This document shows positions 36,569 to 43,717 of a DNA stretch of 64,000 nucleotides, in pieces. The notes below the pieces were generated by a model. That model saw only the letters and a list, made by a program, of their open reading frames with translations. It was not told where the DNA came from and made no database searches. The DNA lies in NCBI RefSeq assembly GCF_012030425.1, contig NZ_JAAUVN010000002.1:992001-1056000 (forward strand). Direction: 5' to 3'. Every line of letters starts with the position of its first letter. Position 1 is the stretch's first letter. The position numbers were made by a program, and so were the translations under genes. This DNA is from Sphingobacterium sp. B16(2022) (GTDB lineage: Bacteria; Bacteroidota; Bacteroidia; Sphingobacteriales; Sphingobacteriaceae).

Positions 36569-37897
36569 TTATTTTGTATCTACAGTTCCTAATGCTTTTT
36601 GAACATCTAGCTTACTCGATAGAAGTGCATAAAGTGCATTTAAATAATTCAATTGACTTGTTTTAAGATCAGTCTCAGCTGTCATTAAGTCTAAGTAAGT
36701 TTTAATACCTTCATCATATTGTAACTTAATCGTATCATAGACTTCCTTAGATAAGTCAACATTATCTCTTGATGTTTTCCAATCAATTAGGTTGGCATTA
36801 TATGAAGCTGTTGCAAGTGCATATTCTGTGTTGACTTGATTTTTCAAATCTTCCATGCTTAAATCAATTCTACTTTCGCGTAGTTTGGATTGATTGATTT
36901 GATGCTTTCTTTTAAAACCTTGAAAAATTGGAATAGATACAGATAATCCAGCTACAGAGCTTGGGAAATTGTCATTATACAAATCCTTAAATTTGTTATT
37001 TCTGTAATTAAATGCATAGTTATAAAATGCGCTTACATTTGGGAGGTAGGTCCATTTATAGTATTGCGTTTCTAATTCTTGCATTTTTTTGGACGTTTCC
37101 AATTGTTGGAATTCAATTCTATTGGTTACGCTAGCAGATGAAGTTGTGTCAATCAGAATCTGATTTTCCATATTCGCATTCTCAAAAGATAATGTAATAT
37201 CAACTTTATGATCAACTGCTATTAAATTTTTTAAATAATCATATTTATAACGGCGTAATTCAATAGTCCGCTTTTCGTCCGCATTTGCATTGCTTAACGC
37301 AATTTGAGCTCTTTTGAAATCGGTTTTGTCAACCATACCAACTTCGTAGCGTACTTTAGCGTCGTTATATTGTTTTTGAAGTCTAGCAATGTTTTCACGA
37401 ACAATTTTGATCTGCTCTTCACTTGTTAAAATATCATAGTAAGCTTTACTCACTTCAACCACTGTGTTGATTTTTTGACTTTCAGTGTTTTGCTTATTGG
37501 ATTGACGGATAAGTGTTGCCGCTTTTGAAGCTTGCATAAGTGCCGGATTCAAAATCTGTTGATCAGCCTGTAAGGTTAAAGCACTAGCATTCTTCTGTCC
37601 TAACGCAATGTTCTGTCCACCTATAAAAGAGGTGGGAACTTTAACATTGTAGTTGTAAGAACCATTAGCGTTTACCTGTGGCAACCAGCCAGACAAGGCA
37701 ATGTCGATATCTTTTTCGCCAATTTCCTCATCAATTGCAGCCTGTTTCAGACTTATCTTGTTGCTAAGGGCATAGTCAATGAGTTGCTGCAAATTTGCTT
37801 TAGCAGGTAACGTCTCATTGCCTGTTTGTTGGGCATAACTAACATTGTATATTGTAGTCATGGCTGCCAAAGAAAAGGCTATTTGTCTAAACTTCAT
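36569..37897 (-). CDS. TolC family outer membrane efflux protein
   Basis: 442 residues from the ATG at 37897. This start leaves 4 nt after the tetR stop and exposes a signal peptide (MKFRQIAFSLAAMTTIYNVS, cleaved after SYA); the in-frame ATG at 37921 would overlap tetR. The long alternating helices with two duplicated OEP repeats (e.g. KAYYDILTSEEQIKIVREN and DLKTSQLNYLNALYALLSSK) form the TolC channel. It provides the outer-membrane duct of this RND pump. Confidence 0.93.
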   Translation of the reverse strand: MKFRQIAFSLAAMTTIYNVSYAQQTGNETLPAKANLQQLIDYALSNKISLKQAAIDEEIGEKDIDIALSGWLPQVNANGSYNYNVKVPTSFIGGQNIALGQKNASALTLQADQQILNPALMQASKAATLIRQSNKQNTESQKINTVVEVSKAYYDILTSEEQIKIVRENIARLQKQYNDAKVRYEVGMVDKTDFKRAQIALSNANADEKRTIELRRYKYDYLKNLIAVDHKVDITLSFENANMENQILIDTTSSASVTNRIEFQQLETSKKMQELETQYYKWTYLPNVSAFYNYAFNYRNNKFKDLYNDNFPSSVAGLSVSIPIFQGFKRKHQINQSKLRESRIDLSMEDLKNQVNTEYALATASYNANLIDWKTSRDNVDLSKEVYDTIKLQYDEGIKTYLDLMTAETDLKTSQLNYLNALYALLSSKLDVQKALGTVDTK

Positions 37898-37901
37898 AAA
37901 A

Positions 37902-38489
37902 TTATTTATTTTTAACTCCATCCCAAATGATGTTTACAACATCTTCGATGCTTTCATTTGATTTTAATTTGTTGTGTTTCACTCCTTTAATTGCTGATAC
38001 AGCAGTTCCAAAGAAGACGCAAGCTAATGCTTCTACATTGGTGTCTTTTAATTCGCCTTTATTGATTCCTGTTGTTAAGAATTTAAGTATATTACTTTGA
38101 CCACTAATAGATTCATTTGTTTCATAACTGTTCACCTTATAATAAGGAGATGAGTAAAATTGTTCAAAAAAACTGAACATTTCTACATGTTCTCTGTAAA
38201 ATTTTACAAAGCCTTTCCATATATGAAAAAAAGTGTCTTTATAAGTCAATTTATCATCCAGCGATCCAAAGATTGCTTCATTTAAAGTGTCGCCACAGTA
38301 TTGAAACAGGCTAACGATCAAATCATCTTTCGATGGGAAGTAATGATAGATTGTACCGATTGCGACATCAGCTTCCTGAGCTATCTTGCTCATCGCTGTG
38401 CCATGAAATCCATGATCTTTGATCAACCGAAGTGTGGTCTCAAATATGGAAATCACTTTAGAATTATTTTTTGTGTATTGAACGTTCAT
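37902..38489 (-). CDS. TetR family transcriptional regulator of the RND operon
   Basis: 195 residues. N-terminal helix-turn-helix (MSKIAQEADVAIGTIYHYFP, about 38-57, followed by KDDLIVSLF) is classic TetR; the rest is a helical ligand-binding and dimer domain. First gene of the efflux operon, so it probably represses its own expression together with the pump and responds to a pump substrate. A -7 box TACATTTG (38497-38504) lies 7 nt before the ATG, so the leader is almost absent. A repeat matching one at the divergent promoter lies just upstream. Confidence 0.9.
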   Translation of the reverse strand: MNVQYTKNNSKVISIFETTLRLIKDHGFHGTAMSKIAQEADVAIGTIYHYFPSKDDLIVSLFQYCGDTLNEAIFGSLDDKLTYKDTFFHIWKGFVKFYREHVEMFSFFEQFYSSPYYKVNSYETNESISGQSNILKFLTTGINKGELKDTNVEALACVFFGTAVSAIKGVKHNKLKSNESIEDVVNIIWDGVKNK

Positions 38490-38496
38490 TCGGTTC

Positions 38497-38504
38497 CAAA
38501 TGTA
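38497..38504 (-). promoter_or_regulatory. tetR-RND operon promoter -7 box
   Basis: TACATTTG on the minus strand, ending 7 nt before the tetR ATG. TTTG at 38516-38519 is too close (11 nt) to be a normal -33; TTTTG at 38529-38533 gives 24 nt. Confidence 0.5.
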
Positions 38505-38520
38505 GAAATTTTAATCAAAT

Positions 38521-38615
38521 CTAAATGTCAAAATATTGTAATGAAAAACTATATTTTATTCATTGCAGACATCTATTTATTCGCATTTCCGCTGTTAACA
38601 TATTTTAACATTTAG
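38521..38615. promoter_or_regulatory. Inverted repeat flanking the divergent tetR and plus-strand promoters
   Basis: CTAAATGTCAAAATAT (38521-38536) is repeated inverted at 38600-38615 with one mismatch. One arm lies 17 nt upstream of the tetR -7 box, the other 5 nt upstream of the plus-strand -33. The right copy also contains TGTTAA-N6-TTAACA (38593-38610), a palindrome of TetR-operator size. Likely binding sites for the adjacent TetR protein. Confidence 0.45.
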
Positions 38616-38619
38616 TTGG

Positions 38620-38650
38620 TTTGCTAATCAATTTGCATGGCCTATATTTG
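38620..38650 (+). promoter_or_regulatory. Strong plus-strand promoter divergent from tetR
   Basis: TTTG (38620-38623), 19-nt spacer, TATATTTG (38643-38650): an exact match to the Bacteroidota -33/-7 consensus. No gene follows on this strand, only a terminator hairpin about 30-70 nt downstream. Confidence 0.6.
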
Positions 38651-38653
38651 TAC

Positions 38654-38724
38654 CATCATAATTTAGGTTTATAATTGGTTAGTAAAGGTTTTCATTCTCC
38701 CCGTTTGAAAACCTTTCTTTTTTT
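38654..38724 (+). ncRNA. Candidate ~70-nt small RNA
   Basis: It begins at the expected start of the consensus promoter at 38620-38650. It ends in an intrinsic terminator: AAAGGTTTTCA (38684-38694), 11-nt loop, TGAAAACCTTT (38706-38716), C and T7. No ATG frame is present; a TTG frame from 38677 could encode VSKGFHSPRLK but would run through the terminator stem. Both neighbouring genes are on the minus strand, so this is not a gene leader. Function unknown. Confidence 0.45.
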
Positions 38725-38748
38725 ACCTAAATAGGTACCAACACAAAA

Positions 38749-38774
38749 AAAGCCTAGTTGATTAACTAAGCTTT
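38749..38774 (-). terminator. Terminator of the lipoprotein-SCO-cytochrome c operon
   Basis: AAAGCCTAGTT/AACTAAGCTTT stem with one C-A mismatch and 4-nt loop; T7 on the minus strand, 20 nt past the cytochrome stop. Confidence 0.8.
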
Positions 38775-38793
38775 CTTTAAATCATGGAATGTC

Positions 38794-39219
38794 CTACTTG
38801 CAATTTTTTAAACTCATCTGAACTTCTTCTAGACTGAATATTTTATCTTGCTTACCAAAATTTGTGGTAATATAGGTTAAAACATAGGCGATATCGATGT
38901 CGGTCAAGATTTCATTCGCTGGCATTTTAGTGTTAAATGTTTTGCCCGCAACTACAATTTCTTCTTCTAGTCCATTCTTAACAATACAGGATAAATGATC
39001 TCTATTTTTTGTTAAAAATTCTACATCGGTTAATGGTGGATATAATAGGCCTAAGCCTTCACCCTTATCGCCATGACAATTTTTACAATGATTAATATAT
39101 ATTTTTTGTCCATTTACGGCATATTGTGCTGTCTTTATATCTTTGCCTGACTGGCAACTGCTTATCGAGCATAAAGAATATAGAGCGATCAATACTCCTA
39201 AAAGATATAGTTTTATCAT
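38794..39219 (-). CDS. Lipoprotein c-type cytochrome
   Basis: 141 residues from the ATG at 39219, placed one base after the SCO gene stop; upstream in-frame starts would overlap it and hide the signal peptide. MIKLYLLGVLIALYSLCSIS leads to a lipobox (C22). One class I heme site CKNCH (C45, C48, H49) with the likely axial Met in TKMP (M99). Its place after an SCO copper chaperone suggests a role near a terminal oxidase, but no oxidase genes are in view. The C-terminal sequence is KNCK. Confidence 0.88.
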   Translation of the reverse strand: MIKLYLLGVLIALYSLCSISSCQSGKDIKTAQYAVNGQKIYINHCKNCHGDKGEGLGLLYPPLTDVEFLTKNRDHLSCIVKNGLEEEIVVAGKTFNTKMPANEILTDIDIAYVLTYITTNFGKQDKIFSLEEVQMSLKNCK

Positions 39220-39220
39220 T

Positions 39221-39868
39221 TTACTTTTCTTCGAGTAGGATAGCAAGTTCTTTTTGTAGTTTCGCAACTTGCTCATCATTAGTACCGTCATAAGCACCGC
39301 GTATTCTTTTTTGTTTATCTACTAATACCAGATATCCTTGATGATCGTATCCTCCTGGCGCATTTTTGTCTTCTGCTGTGTAGACCAGGTATTGGTTTGC
39401 AATTCCATAGATATCAGCTTTTGATCCCATTACAAAATTCCAATGATCATTGCTAACACCCAATTTATTGGCATATTCTTTTAAGACATGTGGCTGGTCA
39501 TATTTGAAATCAATGCTATGTGATAAAAAGTAAACTTGATCACTATCCTTATATTGCTCGTATACTTTCAACAGATTTCTATTCATAGTAGGGCATATAC
39601 TTGGGCAATGAGTGAAAAAGAAATTAGCGATATACACTTTGTTATCAAAATTCTTATCCGTTATATAGACACTATCTTGGTTTAGAAATTTGAAAGGGGG
39701 GATGGTATGGTATAGGGTATCAATAACCGTCTTACCATCTATAATTTTCTCTACTGGTTCACGTTGACCATAAATAGGAAGTGTAACTGTATTAGACTGA
39801 CAACTAGATATTGTAAATGTTGTTAGTGCAATAAGAAAAGAAGCACCAATCTGAATTGATTTTAACAT
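39221..39868 (-). CDS. SCO1/SenC family copper chaperone
   Basis: 215 residues, lipoprotein (lipobox TISSC, C23) with a thioredoxin fold. The copper-binding pair is C88 and C92 in FTHCPSICPTMNRN; the third ligand His lies in GYDHQGYLVLVDK. Family members deliver copper to the CuA site of cytochrome c oxidase or act in thiol redox. It lies between a small lipoprotein (1-nt gap) and a cytochrome c lipoprotein (1-nt gap), forming a tight three-gene envelope operon. Confidence 0.93.
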   Translation of the reverse strand: MLKSIQIGASFLIALTTFTISSCQSNTVTLPIYGQREPVEKIIDGKTVIDTLYHTIPPFKFLNQDSVYITDKNFDNKVYIANFFFTHCPSICPTMNRNLLKVYEQYKDSDQVYFLSHSIDFKYDQPHVLKEYANKLGVSNDHWNFVMGSKADIYGIANQYLVYTAEDKNAPGGYDHQGYLVLVDKQKRIRGAYDGTNDEQVAKLQKELAILLEEK

Positions 39869-39869
39869 A

Positions 39870-40298
39870 TTAATACTTTTTTAAGATTTCTTGTTTCTCT
39901 TTTGATACACGATCAAAGACTGCTTTCATGTCTTTTACTTTAGTCAATTCGCGATTAGCATAATCTACTGTCGTTGAATCGGCACTATAGTCTTTCATCC
40001 AATCCATCATATGATCTGTTGCATCTTCGAGATTGCTTTTTAACTGAGACAATTCTTGTCGAGTATTTGTTGTATCTAGATCAGGTTTAGCTGTTTTTAT
40101 AGCACTAAGATTTGTGAGGATTGAATCGATAGTAACTGCATCTTTATCAAAAATACTTACTTGCGGCATGATCTCATCATGAATTTTCATGGTTTCTTCT
40201 TGTGTTTTCGCTAAATCATTTTGATTATTTGTATTTGAGCTATTGGCACATGAAGTTATTGCAAAAGCTGACGCAACTAAAAAAGCTAATTTTTTCAT
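39870..40298 (-). CDS. Small helical lipoprotein of unknown function
   Basis: 142 residues. MKKLAFLVASAFAITSC is a lipoprotein signal (C17). The mature part is Asn/Ser-rich at first, then mostly helical and charged, with HDEIMPQVSIFDKD, DHMMDWMKDYSAD and a C-terminal helix DMKAVFDRVSKEK. No domain I can name. Methionine and histidine residues (HDEIM, DHMMDWM) could bind copper, which would fit its SCO neighbour, but this is inference. First gene of the lipoprotein-SCO-cytochrome operon. Confidence 0.75.
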   Translation of the reverse strand: MKKLAFLVASAFAITSCANSSNTNNQNDLAKTQEETMKIHDEIMPQVSIFDKDAVTIDSILTNLSAIKTAKPDLDTTNTRQELSQLKSNLEDATDHMMDWMKDYSADSTTVDYANRELTKVKDMKAVFDRVSKEKQEILKKY

Positions 40299-40359
40299 AT
40301 TGAAATATTTTGTCTGTTACCGACAAAGATACCAAATAGATAAAGAAGATAATAGCTTA

Positions 40360-40839
40360 TTATACTCTGGTGTATGTAAAATTCAGGTCACGAATATAGA
40401 TTTCATTTTTCGCAATGGCACAAATTTCATTTTGATCGTTCACAATTTCTACAGAAAATGTCTTAATGATCCGACCTCTGTTTTTAAGTGTATCCATGCA
40501 TTCATTAAAATCCTCGTCAGTTATTTTGATCGAAAATCTAAGATTGGTCAAGCCAGGCTTTTTATATTCAATGGATGCTGATTTGAGCCAAGCTACAGTT
40601 TTTTTAAATCCATGCGATTGTAAGCGCTGATCAATAAGAATCGCATAAAAAGGATCAACTGCTGAAAAAATTGTTCCACCAAATATGGTACTGTTTGAGT
40701 TTTTATTGAAAATACTTTTGATAATTTTTACATCCACACCTTGAAAGTCTGTATGAATTTTTTTGACCCATATGCGTTGGAATAAAAATGGCGGGTAAAT
40801 TCTTAATAACCACTTTAGGGATTTGGGACTATACAACAT
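40360..40839 (-). CDS. DUF4442 (hotdog-fold thioesterase-like) protein
   Basis: 159 residues from the ATG at 40839, chosen because a -7 box ends 4 nt upstream; the in-frame ATG at 40857 would lie upstream of the transcript. The sequence resembles the DUF4442/YiiD C-terminal group of hotdog proteins: IFGGTIFSAVDPFYAILIDQ is the central helix and strand, and KSASIEYKKPGLTNLRFS a core strand. Likely an acyl-CoA thioesterase-like protein; substrate unknown and catalytic residues not certain. Monocistronic, divergent from an MFS gene. Confidence 0.7.
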   Translation of the reverse strand: MLYSPKSLKWLLRIYPPFLFQRIWVKKIHTDFQGVDVKIIKSIFNKNSNSTIFGGTIFSAVDPFYAILIDQRLQSHGFKKTVAWLKSASIEYKKPGLTNLRFSIKITDEDFNECMDTLKNRGRIIKTFSVEIVNDQNEICAIAKNEIYIRDLNFTYTRV

Positions 40840-40843
40840 GGTG

Positions 40844-40851
40844 CAAATGTA
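40844..40851 (-). promoter_or_regulatory. -7 box directly before the DUF4442 start codon
   Basis: TACATTTG on the minus strand ends 4 nt before the ATG at 40839, which decides the start and predicts a leaderless mRNA. Confidence 0.5.
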
Positions 40852-40929
40852 ATACAATAAATTAAAATTCGTTTGCTAATTGATTTGTAAAAATGGTTCC
40901 ACAATGATATTTTTATAAAAAAATAAAAT

Positions 40930-42165
40930 ATGGCTAACCAACCCGAAATGTCCTCAAACAAGAATGTTTGGATTATTATTCTTGTTGCCTCATTGGGGTA
41001 TTTTGTTGATATATATGACCTCATTATCTTTTCGATTGTTCGTGTAAAATCTTTTGAAGAAATCGGTGTTTCTCCTGCGGATATGCGTTCCGAGGGGGAG
41101 TTTGTATTAAATATGCAGATGGGTGGATTACTGATTGGAGGTGTGATCTGGGGGATCATTGGTGATAAGTTTGGGCGATTGAAAGTCTTGTTTGGTTCGA
41201 TTTTGCTGTATTCATTGGCGAACATATCGAATGGTTTTGTACATGATGTGATGACGTACGGTATCATTCGTTTCATTGCCGGTATTGGTTTAGCGGGTGA
41301 ATTGGGAGCCGGTATTACCTTAGTTAGCGAAAGCATGCATAAATCTAAACGAGGGTATGGTACCATGCTGGTTGCTACAGTTGGTGTCTTAGGCGCCGTT
41401 TTAGGATATTTTATATCTGAACAATATGATTGGAGAACTGCTTACTTTGTTGGCGGTGGTATGGGATTGTTGTTACTGTTAATGCGGGTAGGGGCACTCG
41501 AGTCTGGCTTGTTTAAAACAGCAGAAGAGAAAACAGTAGTGAAGGGTAAGTTTAGTATGCTTTTCACTGATAAACGTCGTTTTAAAAGATATTTATACTG
41601 CTTGTGCATCGGATTACCGATTTGGTTTGTGGTAGGCGTACTTGTTACTCAGGCTCCAGAGATTGGTAAAGCGCTACATGCGCCAGTTGTTCTTAGTGCT
41701 GGAAAAGGAGTTTTGTTCACCTATCTGGGGATTTCTTTAGGGGATTTACTGGCAGGTTTATTAGCTCAGGTTTTGAAATCACGAAAGAAAGTCGTTTTAC
41801 TGTGTCAAATAATTATCCTCGTAAGTTCTTCATTGTACTTATTAAGTGATGGTTTGTCTGAGACTAAATTTATATGGCTTTCCTTTTTTATGGGACTTGG
41901 TATAGGTTATTGGGCAACTTTTGTCACCATATCTGCAGAACAGTTCGGGACGAATTTGCGAGCTACAGTGGCCACTACTGCACCTAACTTTGTTCGTGGA
42001 GCACTGATCCCTTCAACAATATTGTACGGTGTTCTTGTCAATCACTTGGGTATTATTACAGCCGCATTTATGATGATATTTTTATTATCAGGAATTGCTA
42101 TATATGCATTAACACAGCTCGAAGAGAGCTTTGATAAAGATCTGAATTATCTGGAAGAAGAATAG
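40930..42165 (+). CDS. MFS transporter
   Basis: 411 residues, about 12 TMs, inner membrane. Motif A between TM2 and TM3 is clear (WGIIGDKFGRLKVLFGS); GIGLAGELGAGITLVSESM in TM4 and YDLIIFSIVRVKSF in TM1 place it near the sugar-phosphate/aromatic-acid branch of the metabolite:H+ symporters (YDxxxFG type). Substrate cannot be assigned. It is flanked by a divergent DUF4442 gene and a convergent Cys-rich mini-protein gene. Confidence 0.85.
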   Translation: MANQPEMSSNKNVWIIILVASLGYFVDIYDLIIFSIVRVKSFEEIGVSPADMRSEGEFVLNMQMGGLLIGGVIWGIIGDKFGRLKVLFGSILLYSLANISNGFVHDVMTYGIIRFIAGIGLAGELGAGITLVSESMHKSKRGYGTMLVATVGVLGAVLGYFISEQYDWRTAYFVGGGMGLLLLLMRVGALESGLFKTAEEKTVVKGKFSMLFTDKRRFKRYLYCLCIGLPIWFVVGVLVTQAPEIGKALHAPVVLSAGKGVLFTYLGISLGDLLAGLLAQVLKSRKKVVLLCQIIILVSSSLYLLSDGLSETKFIWLSFFMGLGIGYWATFVTISAEQFGTNLRATVATTAPNFVRGALIPSTILYGVLVNHLGIITAAFMMIFLLSGIAIYALTQLEESFDKDLNYLEEE

Positions 42166-42172
42166 GCAAAAA

Positions 42173-42352
42173 TTAGCGCTTTGGACATTTGCCGCAACGA
42201 TTCCCTTTTTTATATTTCTTACAACATTTTTTGAAACAAGCACATGAAAAAGGAGAAAACGGACTTGATGCTTTTGTATCAGCACAAAAATCTATTTTCT
42301 CCTTTGAGAATGTATCTTGAAATTCTGTTCCTTGCAATTCTGAAGTATTCAT
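42173..42352 (-). CDS. 59-residue Cys-rich mini-protein
   Basis: A complete frame from the ATG at 42352 to a TAA. The N-terminal half is acidic and polar (MNTSELQGTEFQDTFSKEKI). The C-terminal half is basic with six cysteines (SCACFKKCCKKYKKGNRCGK, then CP), plus C23. A -7 box TATCTTTG (42357-42364) ends 4 nt before the ATG. There is no signal peptide or membrane helix, so it is probably cytoplasmic; metal binding or a small zinc-ribbon-like fold is plausible. It lies 50 nt after purN and 7 nt from the convergent MFS stop. No named family recognised. Confidence 0.7.
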   Translation of the reverse strand: MNTSELQGTEFQDTFSKEKIDFCADTKASSPFSPFSCACFKKCCKKYKKGNRCGKCPKR

Positions 42353-42356
42353 AATG

Positions 42357-42364
42357 CAAAGATA
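42357..42364 (-). promoter_or_regulatory. -7 box directly before the Cys-rich mini-gene
   Basis: TATCTTTG on the minus strand, 4 nt before the ATG; supports the gene being real and independently transcribed. Confidence 0.45.
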
Positions 42365-42402
42365 TATATTATTTATAAGCAGTCTAAATAAAAAACGTTA
42401 AA

Positions 42403-42975
42403 TTACATCTTTTTTAGTAAGTTGTCAATTACTTTAGGGTATTGCTGATGTTCTAATTGTTGTCCTTTAAACTTAATTACCTCTAAAGTGTCATGAGGCT
42501 CTACTTTAAAGCGGCCTTGATAAATTACTTCTCCTTCATCAAAATGCTCATTTGCAAAATGAATTGTTATGCCATGCTCTGTTTCTTTATTTGCCAATAC
42601 GGCTTTATGAACATGATCACCATACATACCTTTGCCACCATATTTAGGTAACAGCGCTGGATGGATATTAATAATCTTATTGGGAAAAGCTTGTAAAAGA
42701 TTATTAGGAACTAACCAAAGGAATCCTGCAAGTACAATTAAGTCAATGTTTAAGTTTTTTAACATTTTAACAATTTCGTCCGATCTGAAAAATTCATTTC
42801 GGTCAAATACGTGGACAGGTATTTCAAAATTATCAGCTCTTTGGATAACATATGCATCAGCATTATTGCTCAATACGATAGCGATTTCGGCATCTTCAGA
42901 ATATTTAAAATACTCCATTATTTTTTGGGCATTGGAACCAGAACCTGAAGCAAATATGGCAATACGTTTTTTCAC
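42403..42975 (-). CDS. purN: Phosphoribosylglycinamide formyltransferase
   Basis: 190 residues. Third step of purine synthesis: transfers formyl from 10-formyl-THF to GAR. The substrate-binding loop FASGSGSNAQKI is at 8-19, and the catalytic block NIHPALLPKYGGKGMYGDHV contains the conserved Asn and His. ITIHFANEHFDEGEVI holds the catalytic Asp. Start codon is GTG (42973-42975); the phosphate-loop position requires it. A -7 box TAAGTTTG is at 43019-43026. Close to the purF-type gene but divergently oriented. Confidence 0.95.
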   Translation of the reverse strand: MKKRIAIFASGSGSNAQKIMEYFKYSEDAEIAIVLSNNADAYVIQRADNFEIPVHVFDRNEFFRSDEIVKMLKNLNIDLIVLAGFLWLVPNNLLQAFPNKIINIHPALLPKYGGKGMYGDHVHKAVLANKETEHGITIHFANEHFDEGEVIYQGRFKVEPHDTLEVIKFKGQQLEHQQYPKVIDNLLKKM

Positions 42976-43121
42976 AGTTTAATTGTGTTAAGTGACGTTC
43001 TAAAAAAAGTTAATCAACCAAACTTACGTTATTTTTTGTAAATAAACTAACAGCTTGGTGTTATGTGTACAATTTGACTCGTATATTTAACCTTTGGCAA
43101 TACTGTTTTATTTTTAAGCTT

Positions 43122-43619
43122 ATGAAAACATTTACATTAATACTAATTACTTTTTTACTTATACCAACAAAGCGGGTCAGTGCTCAGGCGCCTGCACAGA
43201 TCCCATATTTTTCTCTTCAGGAGGTATTTACCGGTAAATCTTTTAAAACGTCCGATTTACCAAAGGAGGGACTTATCATTTTTAATTACTATGACACGGG
43301 CTGTAGTCATTGTCAGAAAATGGGGGCGGGGATAGCGGATCAGCTACAGGCGTTTAAAAATATTAAATTCTACTTTGTTGCCATGAATGATGTCGAATAT
43401 GTGGAAGGATTTATAAATATGTTTGCAAAGAAATTGAGACCTCATCCTAACGTGTCTTTTATTTTAGATAAAAATGGACAGTTTATCAGCTTATTTAAAC
43501 CTACACAAACACCTTCACTGTATATCTACGATGCAAAAACACACAAATTATTAAAACATTTAGATGGTGTTGATGATGTTAAGGTATTGCAAGTAGCTTT
43601 GCAACAGCTAATCAAATAG
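43122..43619 (+). CDS. Exported thioredoxin-like protein
   Basis: 165 residues from the ATG at 43122, which opens a signal peptide (MKTFTLILITFLLIPTKRVS, then AQ); the ATG at 43065 adds unconserved residues. The mature domain has a thioredoxin fold with an active-site-like GCSHCQKMG (CxxC) and a cis-Pro segment TQTPSLYIYD. It resembles TlpA/thioredoxin-like periplasmic proteins of Bacteroidota, probably a thiol reductant or chaperone in the periplasm. It precedes the purF-type gene in the same direction but has no obvious link to purines. Confidence 0.82.
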   Translation: MKTFTLILITFLLIPTKRVSAQAPAQIPYFSLQEVFTGKSFKTSDLPKEGLIIFNYYDTGCSHCQKMGAGIADQLQAFKNIKFYFVAMNDVEYVEGFINMFAKKLRPHPNVSFILDKNGQFISLFKPTQTPSLYIYDAKTHKLLKHLDGVDDVKVLQVALQQLIK

Positions 43620-43717
43620 TTTTGCTTGTCTTCTAGTTGTAATTTTTAAATACAAGAGTCTTTTTTTGATACAACTAATTATAAATATTTGCTATTTTTG
43701 CGACATCAAATCAAGAT

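Noticed and set aside
38677-38736. TTG-initiated leader peptide in the candidate small RNA
   Set aside because: It has no ATG or ribosome site and reads through the terminator stem and T-run, so translation is unlikely.
39220-39297. Upstream extension of the cytochrome c gene to 39297
   Set aside because: It overlaps the SCO gene and hides the lipoprotein signal; the ATG at 39219 fits the operon.
40815-41366. Minus-strand open frame of 183 codons inside the MFS transporter gene
   Set aside because: It is a shadow of the MFS gene, which has clear motifs and helices in the plus frame; the antisense product has no recognisable fold.
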